The position numbers and the translations under genes were made by a program. From the NCBI GenBank assembly GCA_015067435.1, contig SVMM01000001.1, positions 248,001-312,000 of the forward strand: a stretch of 64,000 nucleotides of DNA, read 5' to 3'. Of the stretch, positions 16,395 to 24,344 are shown in pieces. Source of the DNA: Oscillospiraceae bacterium (GTDB lineage Bacteria > Bacillota > Clostridia > Oscillospirales > Oscillospiraceae). Position 1 is the first letter of the stretch; each line of letters begins with the position of its first letter. The notes under the pieces were generated by a model. That model ran no database searches and was not told the origin of the DNA. It worked only from the letters and a program-made list of their open reading frames with translations.

Positions 16395-17735
16395 TCAGCC
16401 GAGGTCGGCGGTCAGACCGGCGACGAAGCCGGCGCCGTCAATCTGGCAGCCGTAAACCTGAGAGACGTAATCCAGATAGGTGTTGGCGGGGTCGGCGCTC
16501 ATGGCGGTATCGCCGAAGAGCACCATGCCGTCGGACTTCGCGACGATGTCGGCGACAGCGGAGACCAGCGGCTTCACCTCGCTGGTGTCATAGTCGGGCG
16601 TCCACGCGGGCAGGCCCGCGCCGGCGAGGTAGCAGTAGTGGCAGATCCCGCGGCCGAGCTCGAAGGCGGCGGCGGCGGCAACGTCAGCCTGCTTGGAGTA
16701 GGCGGAGACGGCGAGGGAGTCGGACGGGCCGCCGATGACCTGTCCATAGGTGGCCTTGCTGGCGTCCATCACGGGGAACAGAGCGACCTGCGCGTTGGCG
16801 ACCTGGTCGTTGACCTCGCCGCAGTTCCAGGAGCCGTTCTGATAGAACGCGGTCTTGCCGGCGATGAAGTTGGCCTTGACCTCGTCGTTGCCGAGCGCCA
16901 TGCCGTTTGGATCGAAGTAACCCTTGTTGATCATATCCTGGAAGGTGGTGACGGCGGTGGCGATGGCGGGATCGTTCCAGGTGGCCTGGCCGGCGAAGAT
17001 CTGGTTGAGCTCTTCGTAGCCGATGGTCTTCTCGATGATGGGCTCAAGGTACTCGGTCACGCACCAGGTCTCCTTGCCGGCGCAGCCGAAGGGGACGATG
17101 CCCTTCGCGACGAGCGCGTCGCAGCAGGCGGTCAGATCTTCATAGGTCTGGGGAACGTGATCCCAGCCGGCCTGCGCCAGCAGATCCATGTTCGCAAAAA
17201 GGGCGACAATGTTGTAGGTCAGGGGCACGGCGTAGTGCTTGCCGCCGTAGGTGGAGTTGGAGAGCATGACCTCGGGCAGCTGGCCGGAGAACGGCTTATA
17301 CGCCTCGTCGAGGCAGTAGACCGTGCCGGCGTTGGCGAAGTCGCCGAGGAACGCGCCGGACCAGGTGAAGAAGATGTCGGGCAGCGTGTCGGGATCTCTC
17401 ATGGCAGCCTTGATCTTGGTCTTGTAGGACTCATTCTCAAAGGCTTCCCATTCGATCTTGATGTCGGGGTGATTCGCCTCAAACTCGGCGATGGCCTTCT
17501 CATAGCCGGGGCGGTTCGCGTCGCTCTCGGTGGCGATGCACCACATGGTCAGCGTGGTCTGAGGGGCGGCGGGAGTCGCCGGTTCGGCGGGAGTCGCGGG
17601 CGTGGCGGGGGTGGTCGTTGCGGGAGCCGCGGGGGTTGCGGGGGTCGCGGGCTGCTCGGTGGTGGTGCCGCCGCCGCAGGCGACGAGCGCGAACACCATG
17701 CAAAGCGAGAGAACGAGTGCAAGAATCTTTTTCAT
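16395..17735 (-). CDS. Sugar ABC transporter substrate-binding lipoprotein
   Basis: The protein has 446 residues, extracellular binding-protein family 1. A lipoprotein signal ends at LVACGGG (Cys near 20). A low-complexity tether of Thr/Ala/Pro repeats (TPATPAAPATTTPATPATP) spans about residues 25-58, then the two-lobed fold starts with TLTMWCIATESDANRPGYEK. By position it feeds the two permeases and, with the intracellular xylosidase, likely binds xylo-oligosaccharides. AAAAGGAGG lies 6 bases before the ATG. The tether sets the binding domain away from the membrane. Confidence 0.95.
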   Translation of the reverse strand: MKKILALVLSLCMVFALVACGGGTTTEQPATPATPAAPATTTPATPATPAEPATPAAPQTTLTMWCIATESDANRPGYEKAIAEFEANHPDIKIEWEAFENESYKTKIKAAMRDPDTLPDIFFTWSGAFLGDFANAGTVYCLDEAYKPFSGQLPEVMLSNSTYGGKHYAVPLTYNIVALFANMDLLAQAGWDHVPQTYEDLTACCDALVAKGIVPFGCAGKETWCVTEYLEPIIEKTIGYEELNQIFAGQATWNDPAIATAVTTFQDMINKGYFDPNGMALGNDEVKANFIAGKTAFYQNGSWNCGEVNDQVANAQVALFPVMDASKATYGQVIGGPSDSLAVSAYSKQADVAAAAAFELGRGICHYCYLAGAGLPAWTPDYDTSEVKPLVSAVADIVAKSDGMVLFGDTAMSADPANTYLDYVSQVYGCQIDGAGFVAGLTADLG

Positions 17736-17860
17736 GATAATCCTCCTTTTAAAATTCTGTTGCCTTTCTATCAAGATCTGGTTCGGAGACGCGGCGTCCA
17801 TTGTCCAGCTGATGTAGCCGCGCGCCGTCCCAAAGTCTTACGGGTGGAGGTGCTTTTGAA

Positions 17861-19954
17861 TCAATCCGTGATCGAAACGCTGAGGGCGCGCCGTCCGACC
17901 AGCTCTTCGGTGCGTTTGTCCGGGCCGCCGAAGCCCGCGTACAGCGTCCAGCGTCCGCTGCCCGGCAGCCGCTCGCCCGCGTCGTTCACCACGGTGAACG
18001 CGTTCGGATCGATCGCGGCCTCGACGGTCTTCTCCTCGCCCGCGGTGAGGGTGATTCTTTGGAAGCCGCAGAGGATGGGGTTCGGCGGCGCGAAAGGGCT
18101 TTCCTCGTCGCGGATGTACAGCTCGACGACCTCCCCGGTGCCGCGCGCGCCGTCGTTGCGGACGGTGACGCGCGCCCGCTTCCGGTCCGCCGACAATTCG
18201 GTGACGAAGCAGTCGCCGTAGCTCAGGCCGTAGCCGAAGGGGTACAGCGGCTCGCCGCGGTAATAGCGGTAGGTGCGGTTGGTCATGGAGTAGTCGGTGA
18301 ACGCGGGCAGCTCGCCGAGCGCGCTGTTCCGGTAGAACGTGACCGGCAGCTTGCCGGAGGGCGATTCCGCGCCGAACAGCAGCTCCGCCACAGCCTGCCC
18401 GCCGAGCGCGCCCGGATACCACGCCAGCAGCACGGCGCCGGCGCTCTCCTGCGCCGCGGACACGTCGATGGCGCTGCCCGCCATCAGGACAAGCACCGTC
18501 GGCTTGCCGAGCGCGAGCACCTTTTCCATCAGGAGCCGCTGCTGCGCGGGCAGGAGCAGGTCCTCCTTGTCGCCGGAGGAGTAGCTGTTGCCGGTGTCCC
18601 CCTCCTCGCCCTCCATCGTCTCGTCCAGACCGAGGACAAGGATCACCGTGTCGCTCGCCTTCGCGACCGCGACCGCCTCGGCGAGCCTGTCATTCGGCAG
18701 GGCGAGCGCCTCCACGCGGTCCGCGCCGAGCGCGCAGCCCTCGGAATAGAGGACGCGGCATTTGCCCGCCGTCAGATCCTCGATCCCCTCCAGCACCGTG
18801 ACGTAGCGCGGCGCGGTGCCGTGGTAGTTGCCGATCAGCGCCCTGCGGCTGTCGGCATTGGGGCCGATCACGCCGATGGTGCCGCACGTTGCGGCGTCCA
18901 GCGGCAAAAGGCCGTCGTTTTTCAGCAGCACGCAGGATTCGCGCGCGGCCTGCCGCGCGAGCGCGAGATGCTCGTCGCACGCGACGGCGCTGTAGGGGAT
19001 GTCGTCGTACTCGCTGCCCTCCTCGCCGAGAAGGCCGAGCAGATAGCGCGTGGTGAAGAGGCGCACGGCGGAGCGCGTGATGTCCTCCTCGGAGATCATG
19101 CCCAGCTCCAGTGCCTGCATGACGTTCTGGTAGGTGCAGCCGCAGTTGAGGTCGCAGCCCGACTTGAGCGCCAGCCGCACCGACGCCTCCGGCGAGGCGG
19201 TGACCCTGTGGTTCTCGTGAAAGTCGCGGATCGCCCAGCAGTCGGAGACGAAGTGCCCCTCGAAGCCCCACTCGCCGCGCAGCTTGTTCATCAGCAGCTC
19301 GCTGGCGCAGCAGGGCTCGCCGTTGAGCCGGTTGTACGCGCCCATGACCGCCTCGACGAGCGCGTCGCACACCAGCGCGCGGAAAGCGGGGAAGTAAGTC
19401 TCCTCCATGTCCTTCGCCGTCGCCTTGGCGTCGAAGCTGTGGCGAAGCGCCTCCGGACCGCTGTGGACGGCGAAGTGCTTGGCGCAGGCGGCGGCCTTTA
19501 TGGTCTCGCCGTCCCCTTGCAGCGCGCGCACGAAGGCTGTGCCGAGCCGCGCGCTCAGATACGGGTCCTCGCCGTAGGTCTCCTGTCCGCGTCCCCAGCG
19601 CGGATCACGGAAGATGTTTACGTTGGGCGACCACATCGTCAGCCCGTGGTAAATGTCGCGGTCCCCCTCGCGGGAGAGCGCGTTGTACTTGGCTCTCGCC
19701 TCGACGCCGATGGCGTCGGCAATGCGCCCGAGCAGCGCGTCGTCGAACATGGCGGCCATGCCGATCGCCTGCGGGAAGCTGGTCGCCGTTCCGCCGCGGG
19801 CGACGCCGTGCAGCGCCTCGTTCCACCAGTTGTAGGCGGGAACGCCCAGCCGCTCGATCGCCGGCGCGTCGAAGCGGAGCTGCCCCGCCTTTTCCTCGGC
19901 GGTCATGCGGCCCACCAGCTTCTCGGCAAGCTCTTTTGCTCTCTCTCGCGTCAT
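17861..19954 (-). CDS. Cytoplasmic GH3 beta-xylosidase/beta-glucosidase
   Basis: The protein has 697 residues. The N-terminal GH3 barrel includes YNWWNEALHGVARGG near 41 and KHFAVHSGPE near 158, with the nucleophile Asp in HFVSDCWAI near 245. The alpha/beta sandwich (GVIGPNADSRRALIGNYHG) and a fibronectin III-like tail follow. The WNEALHGVAR signature belongs to the plant/bacterial beta-xylosidase branch. It has no signal peptide, so it cleaves imported oligosaccharides, giving xylose for XylA/XylB. Context supports xylosidase over glucosidase; arabinosidase activity is possible. Confidence 0.93.
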   Translation of the reverse strand: MTRERAKELAEKLVGRMTAEEKAGQLRFDAPAIERLGVPAYNWWNEALHGVARGGTATSFPQAIGMAAMFDDALLGRIADAIGVEARAKYNALSREGDRDIYHGLTMWSPNVNIFRDPRWGRGQETYGEDPYLSARLGTAFVRALQGDGETIKAAACAKHFAVHSGPEALRHSFDAKATAKDMEETYFPAFRALVCDALVEAVMGAYNRLNGEPCCASELLMNKLRGEWGFEGHFVSDCWAIRDFHENHRVTASPEASVRLALKSGCDLNCGCTYQNVMQALELGMISEEDITRSAVRLFTTRYLLGLLGEEGSEYDDIPYSAVACDEHLALARQAARESCVLLKNDGLLPLDAATCGTIGVIGPNADSRRALIGNYHGTAPRYVTVLEGIEDLTAGKCRVLYSEGCALGADRVEALALPNDRLAEAVAVAKASDTVILVLGLDETMEGEEGDTGNSYSSGDKEDLLLPAQQRLLMEKVLALGKPTVLVLMAGSAIDVSAAQESAGAVLLAWYPGALGGQAVAELLFGAESPSGKLPVTFYRNSALGELPAFTDYSMTNRTYRYYRGEPLYPFGYGLSYGDCFVTELSADRKRARVTVRNDGARGTGEVVELYIRDEESPFAPPNPILCGFQRITLTAGEEKTVEAAIDPNAFTVVNDAGERLPGSGRWTLYAGFGGPDKRTEELVGRRALSVSITD

Positions 19955-19993
19955 GGTCGGCTTTTCTCCCTTCGGCGGTTTTCCGCGGCGGCG

Positions 19994-21004
19994 TCAGTTC
20001 AGGCGCCTGACCGTCTCGCCCTCCAGCAGGCTTCCCTGCACCTCGATGTGCTGCGGCAGCGTCGTGCGCGGATGCTCGATGCACTCGATGAGCTGCGAGG
20101 CGGCGATGCGCCCGATCTCCTCCGAGTTCTGGTGCCAGGTGGTGAGCCTGGGGCTTATCATCTTGGCCATGTGGATGCCGTCGTACCCGACGGCGGAGAC
20201 GTCCTCCGGGATGTGGAGCCCCGCCTCCAGGATCGCGTTGCCGCCGCCGATGTAGGCGTAGTCGTCGGGGAAAAAGATGCAGGTGGGGCGCTCCGGCAGC
20301 GCCAGCAGCTTCTTCGTCGCCGCGTAGCAGCTCATCGGCTCGTAATACTTGCATTCGCCGATGTATTCGTTCGGGATGGCGACGCCCAGCTCCTCGCAGG
20401 CGCGGTAGAAGCCGGTCATGCGCCGCTCCGTCACGGCGGTCTGGTTGCCGTGGATGTAGGCGATGCGCCGGTGGCCCATATCGTAGACGTAGCGCACCAG
20501 CGTTTCCATGCCGTTCATGTTGTCGGAGAGCACCGCCGTGCGGTTGTTGAACACGTGGTCGAGGCTCACGGTCGGAAGCTCCGAATAGGCGAGCTCCTGC
20601 ACCATGGGGTCGTGGAAGTCCGCGCAGATGATTACCACGCCGTCCACGCCGCGGTAGAGCGCGTGCTGGAGATAGCTGGTGCTCTGGCTGCCGACGTTGT
20701 CGCTGATGAACGTGGTGTCATAGCCGAGGCGTTCCGCCTCCGTGCGCAGGCTGTTGAGCGTCGAGGCGAAATACTCGTGCATGAAGCCCCTGTTGGACAG
20801 GTCGGAGAACAGAATGCCGATGTTGTAGGTGTGGTTGGTCTTCAGCGAGCGGGCGGCGGCGTTGGTGGTGTATCCGAGCTCCTTCGCGACCGCGAGGATG
20901 CGCCGGCGCGTCGCATCGCTGATATCCTGCTGGCCGTTGAGCGCCTTGCTCACCGACGCCACGGAGACGCCGCAGCGAAGCGCGATATCCTTCATAGAAA
21001 CCAC
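19994..21004 (-). CDS. LacI-family repressor of the xylo-oligosaccharide operon
   Basis: The protein has 336 residues. The helix-turn-helix is MKDIALRCGVSVASVSKALN, followed by the hinge AARSLKTNHTYNIGILFSDL and a periplasmic-binding-protein-like effector core (DGVVIICAD, VSLDHVFNNR). The start is assigned to GTG at 21004, 6 bases after GAGGTG. The ATG at 20995 is 15 bases away, and the GTG at 21013 overlaps the site. It is the first gene of the operon and its operator overlaps its own promoter region, so it is presumably autoregulated. Confidence 0.93.
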   Translation of the reverse strand: MVSMKDIALRCGVSVASVSKALNGQQDISDATRRRILAVAKELGYTTNAAARSLKTNHTYNIGILFSDLSNRGFMHEYFASTLNSLRTEAERLGYDTTFISDNVGSQSTSYLQHALYRGVDGVVIICADFHDPMVQELAYSELPTVSLDHVFNNRTAVLSDNMNGMETLVRYVYDMGHRRIAYIHGNQTAVTERRMTGFYRACEELGVAIPNEYIGECKYYEPMSCYAATKKLLALPERPTCIFFPDDYAYIGGGNAILEAGLHIPEDVSAVGYDGIHMAKMISPRLTTWHQNSEEIGRIAASQLIECIEHPRTTLPQHIEVQGSLLEGETVRRLN

Positions 21005-21024
21005 GGCGCACACCTCAGTCGTTA

Positions 21025-21037
21025 CTTAATCGATTAC
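21025..21037. promoter_or_regulatory. LacI-type operator O1
   Basis: CTTAATCGATTAC contains the perfect palindrome TAATCGATTA with a central CG, as in LacI-family operators. It starts 8 bases downstream of the -10 of the lacI/xyl promoter, where a bound repressor would block RNA polymerase. Confidence 0.8.
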
Positions 21038-21045
21038 GCAACCAC

Positions 21046-21074
21046 AAAATAACCCATATCAAAGGAAAAATCAA
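21046..21074 (-). promoter_or_regulatory. Sigma-A promoter of the xylo-oligosaccharide operon
   Basis: Minus strand: TTGATT, 17-base spacer, TATTTT, followed directly by operator O1. Confidence 0.7.
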
Positions 21075-21380
21075 TAGAATAATCCGAAATAGTTTGCGAA
21101 ATGCAAATTTTCGTGATTTCTGCAAAATTTAACGGTGCGATTTTATGAAGTTTTCACAGTAGTATGGTAAATCGCCGCAATTTGCGGCAATTCTTTATGT
21201 AATCTGCAAATGTTCGGGTGACGATATCCTGCTTCTTTCGTTCAAATCAAATAATGAAGGGAAAGCGGTCGATAGCTTAATCGATTACTGAAAAAGGCGC
21301 AGCCGACGCTTGTCTCCGGCGAAGCGGATGGGGGGCGCAACCGCACGATGCCATGAGATGACATGATACGGATGCGCAAA
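21075..21380. other. AT-rich intergenic region without a gene
   Basis: No coding opening with a ribosome site is visible. The stretch is much richer in A and T than its surroundings. It contains the 15-base odd palindrome GCCGCAATTTGCGGC (21174-21188), several TTTGC/GCAAA motifs, and operator O2 (21276-21288). It is probably the extended control region of the sugar operon. Confidence 0.6.
21276..21288. promoter_or_regulatory. LacI-type operator O2
   Basis: This is an exact second copy of CTTAATCGATTAC, 251 bases from O1 (about 24 helical turns). It lies upstream of the operon promoter, a layout that permits repressor looping. Confidence 0.7.
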
Positions 21381-21381
21381 A

Positions 21382-21418
21382 AAACGGGCAAAGCAGCTCG
21401 ACGCCGCTATGCCCGTTT
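21382..21418 (-). terminator. Terminator of the SGNH hydrolase gene
   Basis: Minus strand: AAACGGGCA...TGCCCGTTT, with an inner AGC/GCT stem, followed by a run of T (AAAAAAA on the plus strand at its left edge). Confidence 0.85.
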
Positions 21419-21428
21419 GAATTTTCCA

Positions 21429-22301
21429 TCATATCCCTTCCAGTTTCGAGGTATCCGGTTCCCAGGCTCCCGATTCCCAGGCTTCGGGGCTCCAGACTCG
21501 CGATTCCGAAGGCTTTGTGTCCCAGGCTGCCGGTTCCCAGCTTTCCGGTTCCGAAGCCTCCGGCACCAAAACGCCCAGGTTCAAATCCTCCGATGCCGAA
21601 ACGGGCGGAGTCTCCAGGCTCTTTTGATACACGGCTTCGGCGATTGCCGCGGCGCCCGCGGCGGACGGGTGAAGCCCGTCCGGACCGAGCAGCTCGCGCC
21701 TGCCCTTTGTCAGCGTAAACAGATCGACCAGCTCGACGCCCGTCTCCCAGGCCACGGAGGTGACCATATTGGCGATCGAGGGGATGAACTCGATCTTCGC
21801 GTCGTTCAGAACGCGGAGGAAACGGTTGGCGGGCTCGTAGGCGAAGGGCGGCGTGCAGATCAGGACGCGCGGCTTGGACGGCAGCGCCCGATACTCCGCG
21901 ATCAGCTCCCTGTACTGCTGCCGGAACGCCTCCTCCGAGACCCAGTTGCAATCCTTGGAGTCGTTGGAGCCGATCAGGATGACCACCATATCCGGCAGAT
22001 AGTCCTTGCTCTGCCGGAACGCCGCCTCTTTTCGGTAGGGCTTGCTGCCCGTGTCCTGCAAGGTCCGGTCGTTTACGCCGAAGACGGCGACCTGGGCGCC
22101 CTTTCCCAGCAGCCGCTGCAGGACGGCGGGATAACGGCGCAAAAAGAACAGCGGCAGCGTGCAGCCGTAGGTCATACTGTCTCCGACGCAGGCGACATGC
22201 AGCTTTCCCGCTTTGCGTATCACGGGAAAGCGTATGACCGTAAACCCGCACAGGACTATCGCCATGGCAAGAATAAGCAAAACAACCGGTATCCAGATCA
22301 T
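21429..22301 (-). CDS. Membrane-anchored SGNH/GDSL hydrolase with Trp-rich tail
   Basis: The protein has 290 residues. An N-terminal membrane anchor (VVLLILAMAIVLCGFTVI) is followed by an SGNH esterase fold: block I CVGDSMTYG (Ser nucleophile), block III IGSNDSKD and block V DGLHPS (Asp-His). It probably removes acyl groups from extracellular glycans. The last 45 residues are a degenerate repeat with W-E-P/W-S-P/A-W spacing (ESWEPAAWDTKP...GAWEPD). The chosen ATG follows a weak AAGGGCGG. A longer TTG opening starts before the predicted transcript start and was rejected. Confidence 0.82.
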   Translation of the reverse strand: MIWIPVVLLILAMAIVLCGFTVIRFPVIRKAGKLHVACVGDSMTYGCTLPLFFLRRYPAVLQRLLGKGAQVAVFGVNDRTLQDTGSKPYRKEAAFRQSKDYLPDMVVILIGSNDSKDCNWVSEEAFRQQYRELIAEYRALPSKPRVLICTPPFAYEPANRFLRVLNDAKIEFIPSIANMVTSVAWETGVELVDLFTLTKGRRELLGPDGLHPSAAGAAAIAEAVYQKSLETPPVSASEDLNLGVLVPEASEPESWEPAAWDTKPSESRVWSPEAWESGAWEPDTSKLEGI

Positions 22302-22369
22302 ATGGACAGACCGCCCTTCCCCCGCGGTATGACCTGCGTCACAACCGCCATAGAACCACTGTTTCAATC

Positions 22370-22398
22370 ATTATAGCACATGTGCGCGCCAATGACCA
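22370..22398 (-). promoter_or_regulatory. Sigma-A promoter for the SGNH hydrolase gene
   Basis: Minus strand: TGGTCA, 17-base spacer, consensus TATAAT. The -35 lies inside the first copy of the 19-bp direct repeat. Confidence 0.7.
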
Positions 22399-22439
22399 CA
22401 AGATTTTGAGATTTTTTTTAAATGACCACAAGATTTTGA
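22391..22439. repeat. Tandem 19-bp direct repeat upstream of the HU gene
   Basis: AATGACCACAAGATTTTGA occurs at 22391-22409 and again at 22421-22439, exactly 30 bases apart. One copy covers the -35 of the divergent hydrolase gene. The other ends 12 bases before the HU -35. It is a likely regulator binding pair. Confidence 0.7.
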
Positions 22440-22450
22440 CCATTTCGCAA

Positions 22451-22479
22451 TTGACAATCCGGTTGCATTGCGGTATAAA
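22451..22479 (+). promoter_or_regulatory. Sigma-A promoter for the HU gene
   Basis: TTGACA, 17-base spacer, TATAAA: nearly consensus, as expected for an abundant nucleoid protein. Confidence 0.9.
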
Positions 22480-22510
22480 GTCAGTATCACACGATAAATG
22501 GAGGGCTCCC

Positions 22511-22783
22511 ATGAACAGAAACGATCTGATTGTCTCGATGGTTGAGAAGTCCGGTCTCACGAAGAAAGCGTGCGAGGCCGCCGTGTCCGCTTTCACCGCG
22601 TCCGTGGAGGGCGCCCTGAAGTCCGGCGACAAGGTCACGCTTGTCGGCTTCGGCACGTTTGAAGTCCGCGAGCGCGCCGCGCGCACCGGCATCAATCCCC
22701 AGACGAAGAAGCCCGTCAAGATCAAGGCTTCCAAGGCTCCCGCGTTCAAGGCGGGCAAGGCGCTGAAGGATGCGCTGAACTGA
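22511..22783 (+). CDS. hup: HU-type nucleoid DNA-binding protein
   Basis: The protein has 90 residues, the normal HU length. It begins MNRNDLIVSMVEKSGLTKKA, and the core GDKVTLVGFGTFEVRERAAR leads into the DNA-intercalating arm NPQTKKPVKIKAS, with the C-terminal helix FKAGKALKDALN. It bends and compacts DNA as a dimer. GGAGGG precedes the ATG by 5 bases. The gene is monocistronic between a near-consensus promoter and a very strong terminator. Confidence 0.97.
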   Translation: MNRNDLIVSMVEKSGLTKKACEAAVSAFTASVEGALKSGDKVTLVGFGTFEVRERAARTGINPQTKKPVKIKASKAPAFKAGKALKDALN

Positions 22784-22793
22784 ATCCCGAACA

Positions 22794-22838
22794 AAAAAAC
22801 CAACCGCCCCGCGCTTGCCGCGGGGCGGTTGGTTTTTT
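22794..22838. terminator. Strong bidirectional terminator
   Basis: A perfect 20-bp stem starting AAAAAACCAACCGCCCC with a five-base loop, ending in six T on either strand. It separates HU from the convergent SLH-NHL gene. Confidence 0.95.
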
Positions 22839-22847
22839 ATAAGGAGA

Positions 22848-24293
22848 TCAGTTACCAAGCGGGATGGAGAAGAGCGTGCGCGCGAAGCTGTCGCAGACGT
22901 AGAGCTTGCCGCCGTCCACGAGCAGGCCGACCGGCGAGACCGGGCACAGCGTGAGCGCGCGGCCCTCCCGCTGGGCAAGCAGCGTGTCCACGGTGCCGCC
23001 GCGGATGCGGCGGATCGCGCCGTTGGCGGTGTCGGCGACGTAGACCGTGCCGTCCGGCCCGACTGCGACGCCCTGCGGCCAGGAGAAGCTCGCCGTCTCC
23101 GCCCTGCCGTTTCGGAAGCCGCTGTCGCCCGTGCCGGCGAGGAGCTCCGTCCGGCCGTCCGTCAGCCGGATGATGCGGTGCGCGCCGGTTTCGGCGCAGT
23201 AGAGCGCGCCGCCCTGCCAGCACAGGCCCATCGGCTCGGTCAGATTCGACGCCACGACCGAGGACTTGCCGTCCGCCGCGACGCGGTAGATGACGCCCGC
23301 GTCGGTGTCCGCGATGTAGAGATTGCCGTCCGCGTCCGCGGCGAGGCCGGTCGGGCGCTTGAGCTTCACGGCGTTGAGGGTCTTGACCGCCTTGCTTGTC
23401 ACGAGGCGCACGACGCCGTTGTCCGGGTCGGACACTGCCCAGCCGTCGAGGTACGGCGCGACCGCCCAGGGCGAGGCGAACAGGCTCTTGTCCGGCGCGG
23501 CGTCGTTGTAGCCGCCCACGGGCTGGCCGTAGATGTCCGCCACGCTCATCGCGCCCGCGAAGACCTTGCCCGCGCCGTCCTGCACGCGCCAGACCAGACG
23601 GTTGTAGCCGTCCGTCACCAGCAGCGCGCCGTCGCTCGTCCGCGCGATGCCCGTCGGCGCGCACATGACGTCGAGCTCGTTGGTCAGCTCCGGCGCGGCG
23701 ACGACGTTTTCACAGTAGTTCATCAGCGTTTGTGCCAGCTGCGCGCGCGTCGCGCCGCCGGCCGGGTCAAAGCGGCCGCCGCCCACGCCGGACATCAGGC
23801 CGGACGCCTTCGCCCAGCGTGCCGCGTCCAGCGCCCACGCCGAGATCGACGCCTCGTCCGCGAACGCTTCGCCCGCCTCCGCCGTGCCGTCCGAGAAGCG
23901 GAAGAAGAACGCCGCGAGCTGTTCGCGCGTCACCGCGTCGTCGGGGGCGAAGCGCCCGCCGCTGCCGTTGGCGACGCCCGCGACATACGCCCAGCGCACG
24001 GGGTCGGCGTACCACGCGTTCGCCGCCACGTCGGAAAACACGGTCGCGCCCTCCGTTTCCGGCGCGCCCGCCAGACGCCACAGCACCGTGACCGCCTGCG
24101 CGCGCGTCACCGCGCCGTCGGGGGCGAAGCGCCCGTCGCCCATGCCGTCCATCAGCCCCTCGTGCTCACAGTACGCGACCGCGTCGGCGTACCACGCGTC
24201 CGCCGCCACGTCCGTGAACGACGCCGAGGCGGGCGCGGCGAGCGCCGCCGCCAGTACGGCGGCAAGGGCAAGCGAAAAGAGTCTCTTCTTCAT
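22848..24293 (-). CDS. Secreted SLH / NHL-repeat beta-propeller protein
   Basis: The protein has 481 residues. A signal peptide ends near APASA, and three SLH modules follow (FTDVAADAWYADAVAYC about 25-75, then VFSDVAANAWYADPVRWA and the AFADEASISAWALDAARW module). From about residue 215 there are five to six NHL blades such as LKRPTGLAADADGNLYIADT and FSWPQGVAVGPDGTVYVADT. It is a cell-wall-anchored propeller, probably a binding or scaffold protein; some NHL proteins are enzymes, but no catalytic residues are evident. GGAGGG precedes the ATG. Confidence 0.93.
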   Translation of the reverse strand: MKKRLFSLALAAVLAAALAAPASASFTDVAADAWYADAVAYCEHEGLMDGMGDGRFAPDGAVTRAQAVTVLWRLAGAPETEGATVFSDVAANAWYADPVRWAYVAGVANGSGGRFAPDDAVTREQLAAFFFRFSDGTAEAGEAFADEASISAWALDAARWAKASGLMSGVGGGRFDPAGGATRAQLAQTLMNYCENVVAAPELTNELDVMCAPTGIARTSDGALLVTDGYNRLVWRVQDGAGKVFAGAMSVADIYGQPVGGYNDAAPDKSLFASPWAVAPYLDGWAVSDPDNGVVRLVTSKAVKTLNAVKLKRPTGLAADADGNLYIADTDAGVIYRVAADGKSSVVASNLTEPMGLCWQGGALYCAETGAHRIIRLTDGRTELLAGTGDSGFRNGRAETASFSWPQGVAVGPDGTVYVADTANGAIRRIRGGTVDTLLAQREGRALTLCPVSPVGLLVDGGKLYVCDSFARTLFSIPLGN

Positions 24294-24344
24294 GCGAGAG
24301 TTCCCTCCTGTAGTGTTAAGTTGGGGTGGATTGCGGGGCAGGGC

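Noticed and set aside
18059..21052. A 997-codon plus-strand opening opposite the GH3 and LacI genes
   Set aside because: It is antisense to two clear protein families, has no ribosome site, and its composition (Arg/Ala/Val/His-rich) is that of a GC-skewed shadow frame.
22302..22367. Upstream TTG start for the SGNH hydrolase (22 extra residues)
   Set aside because: That codon lies between the TATAAT at 22370-22375 and the expected transcript start, so it would not be in the mRNA.
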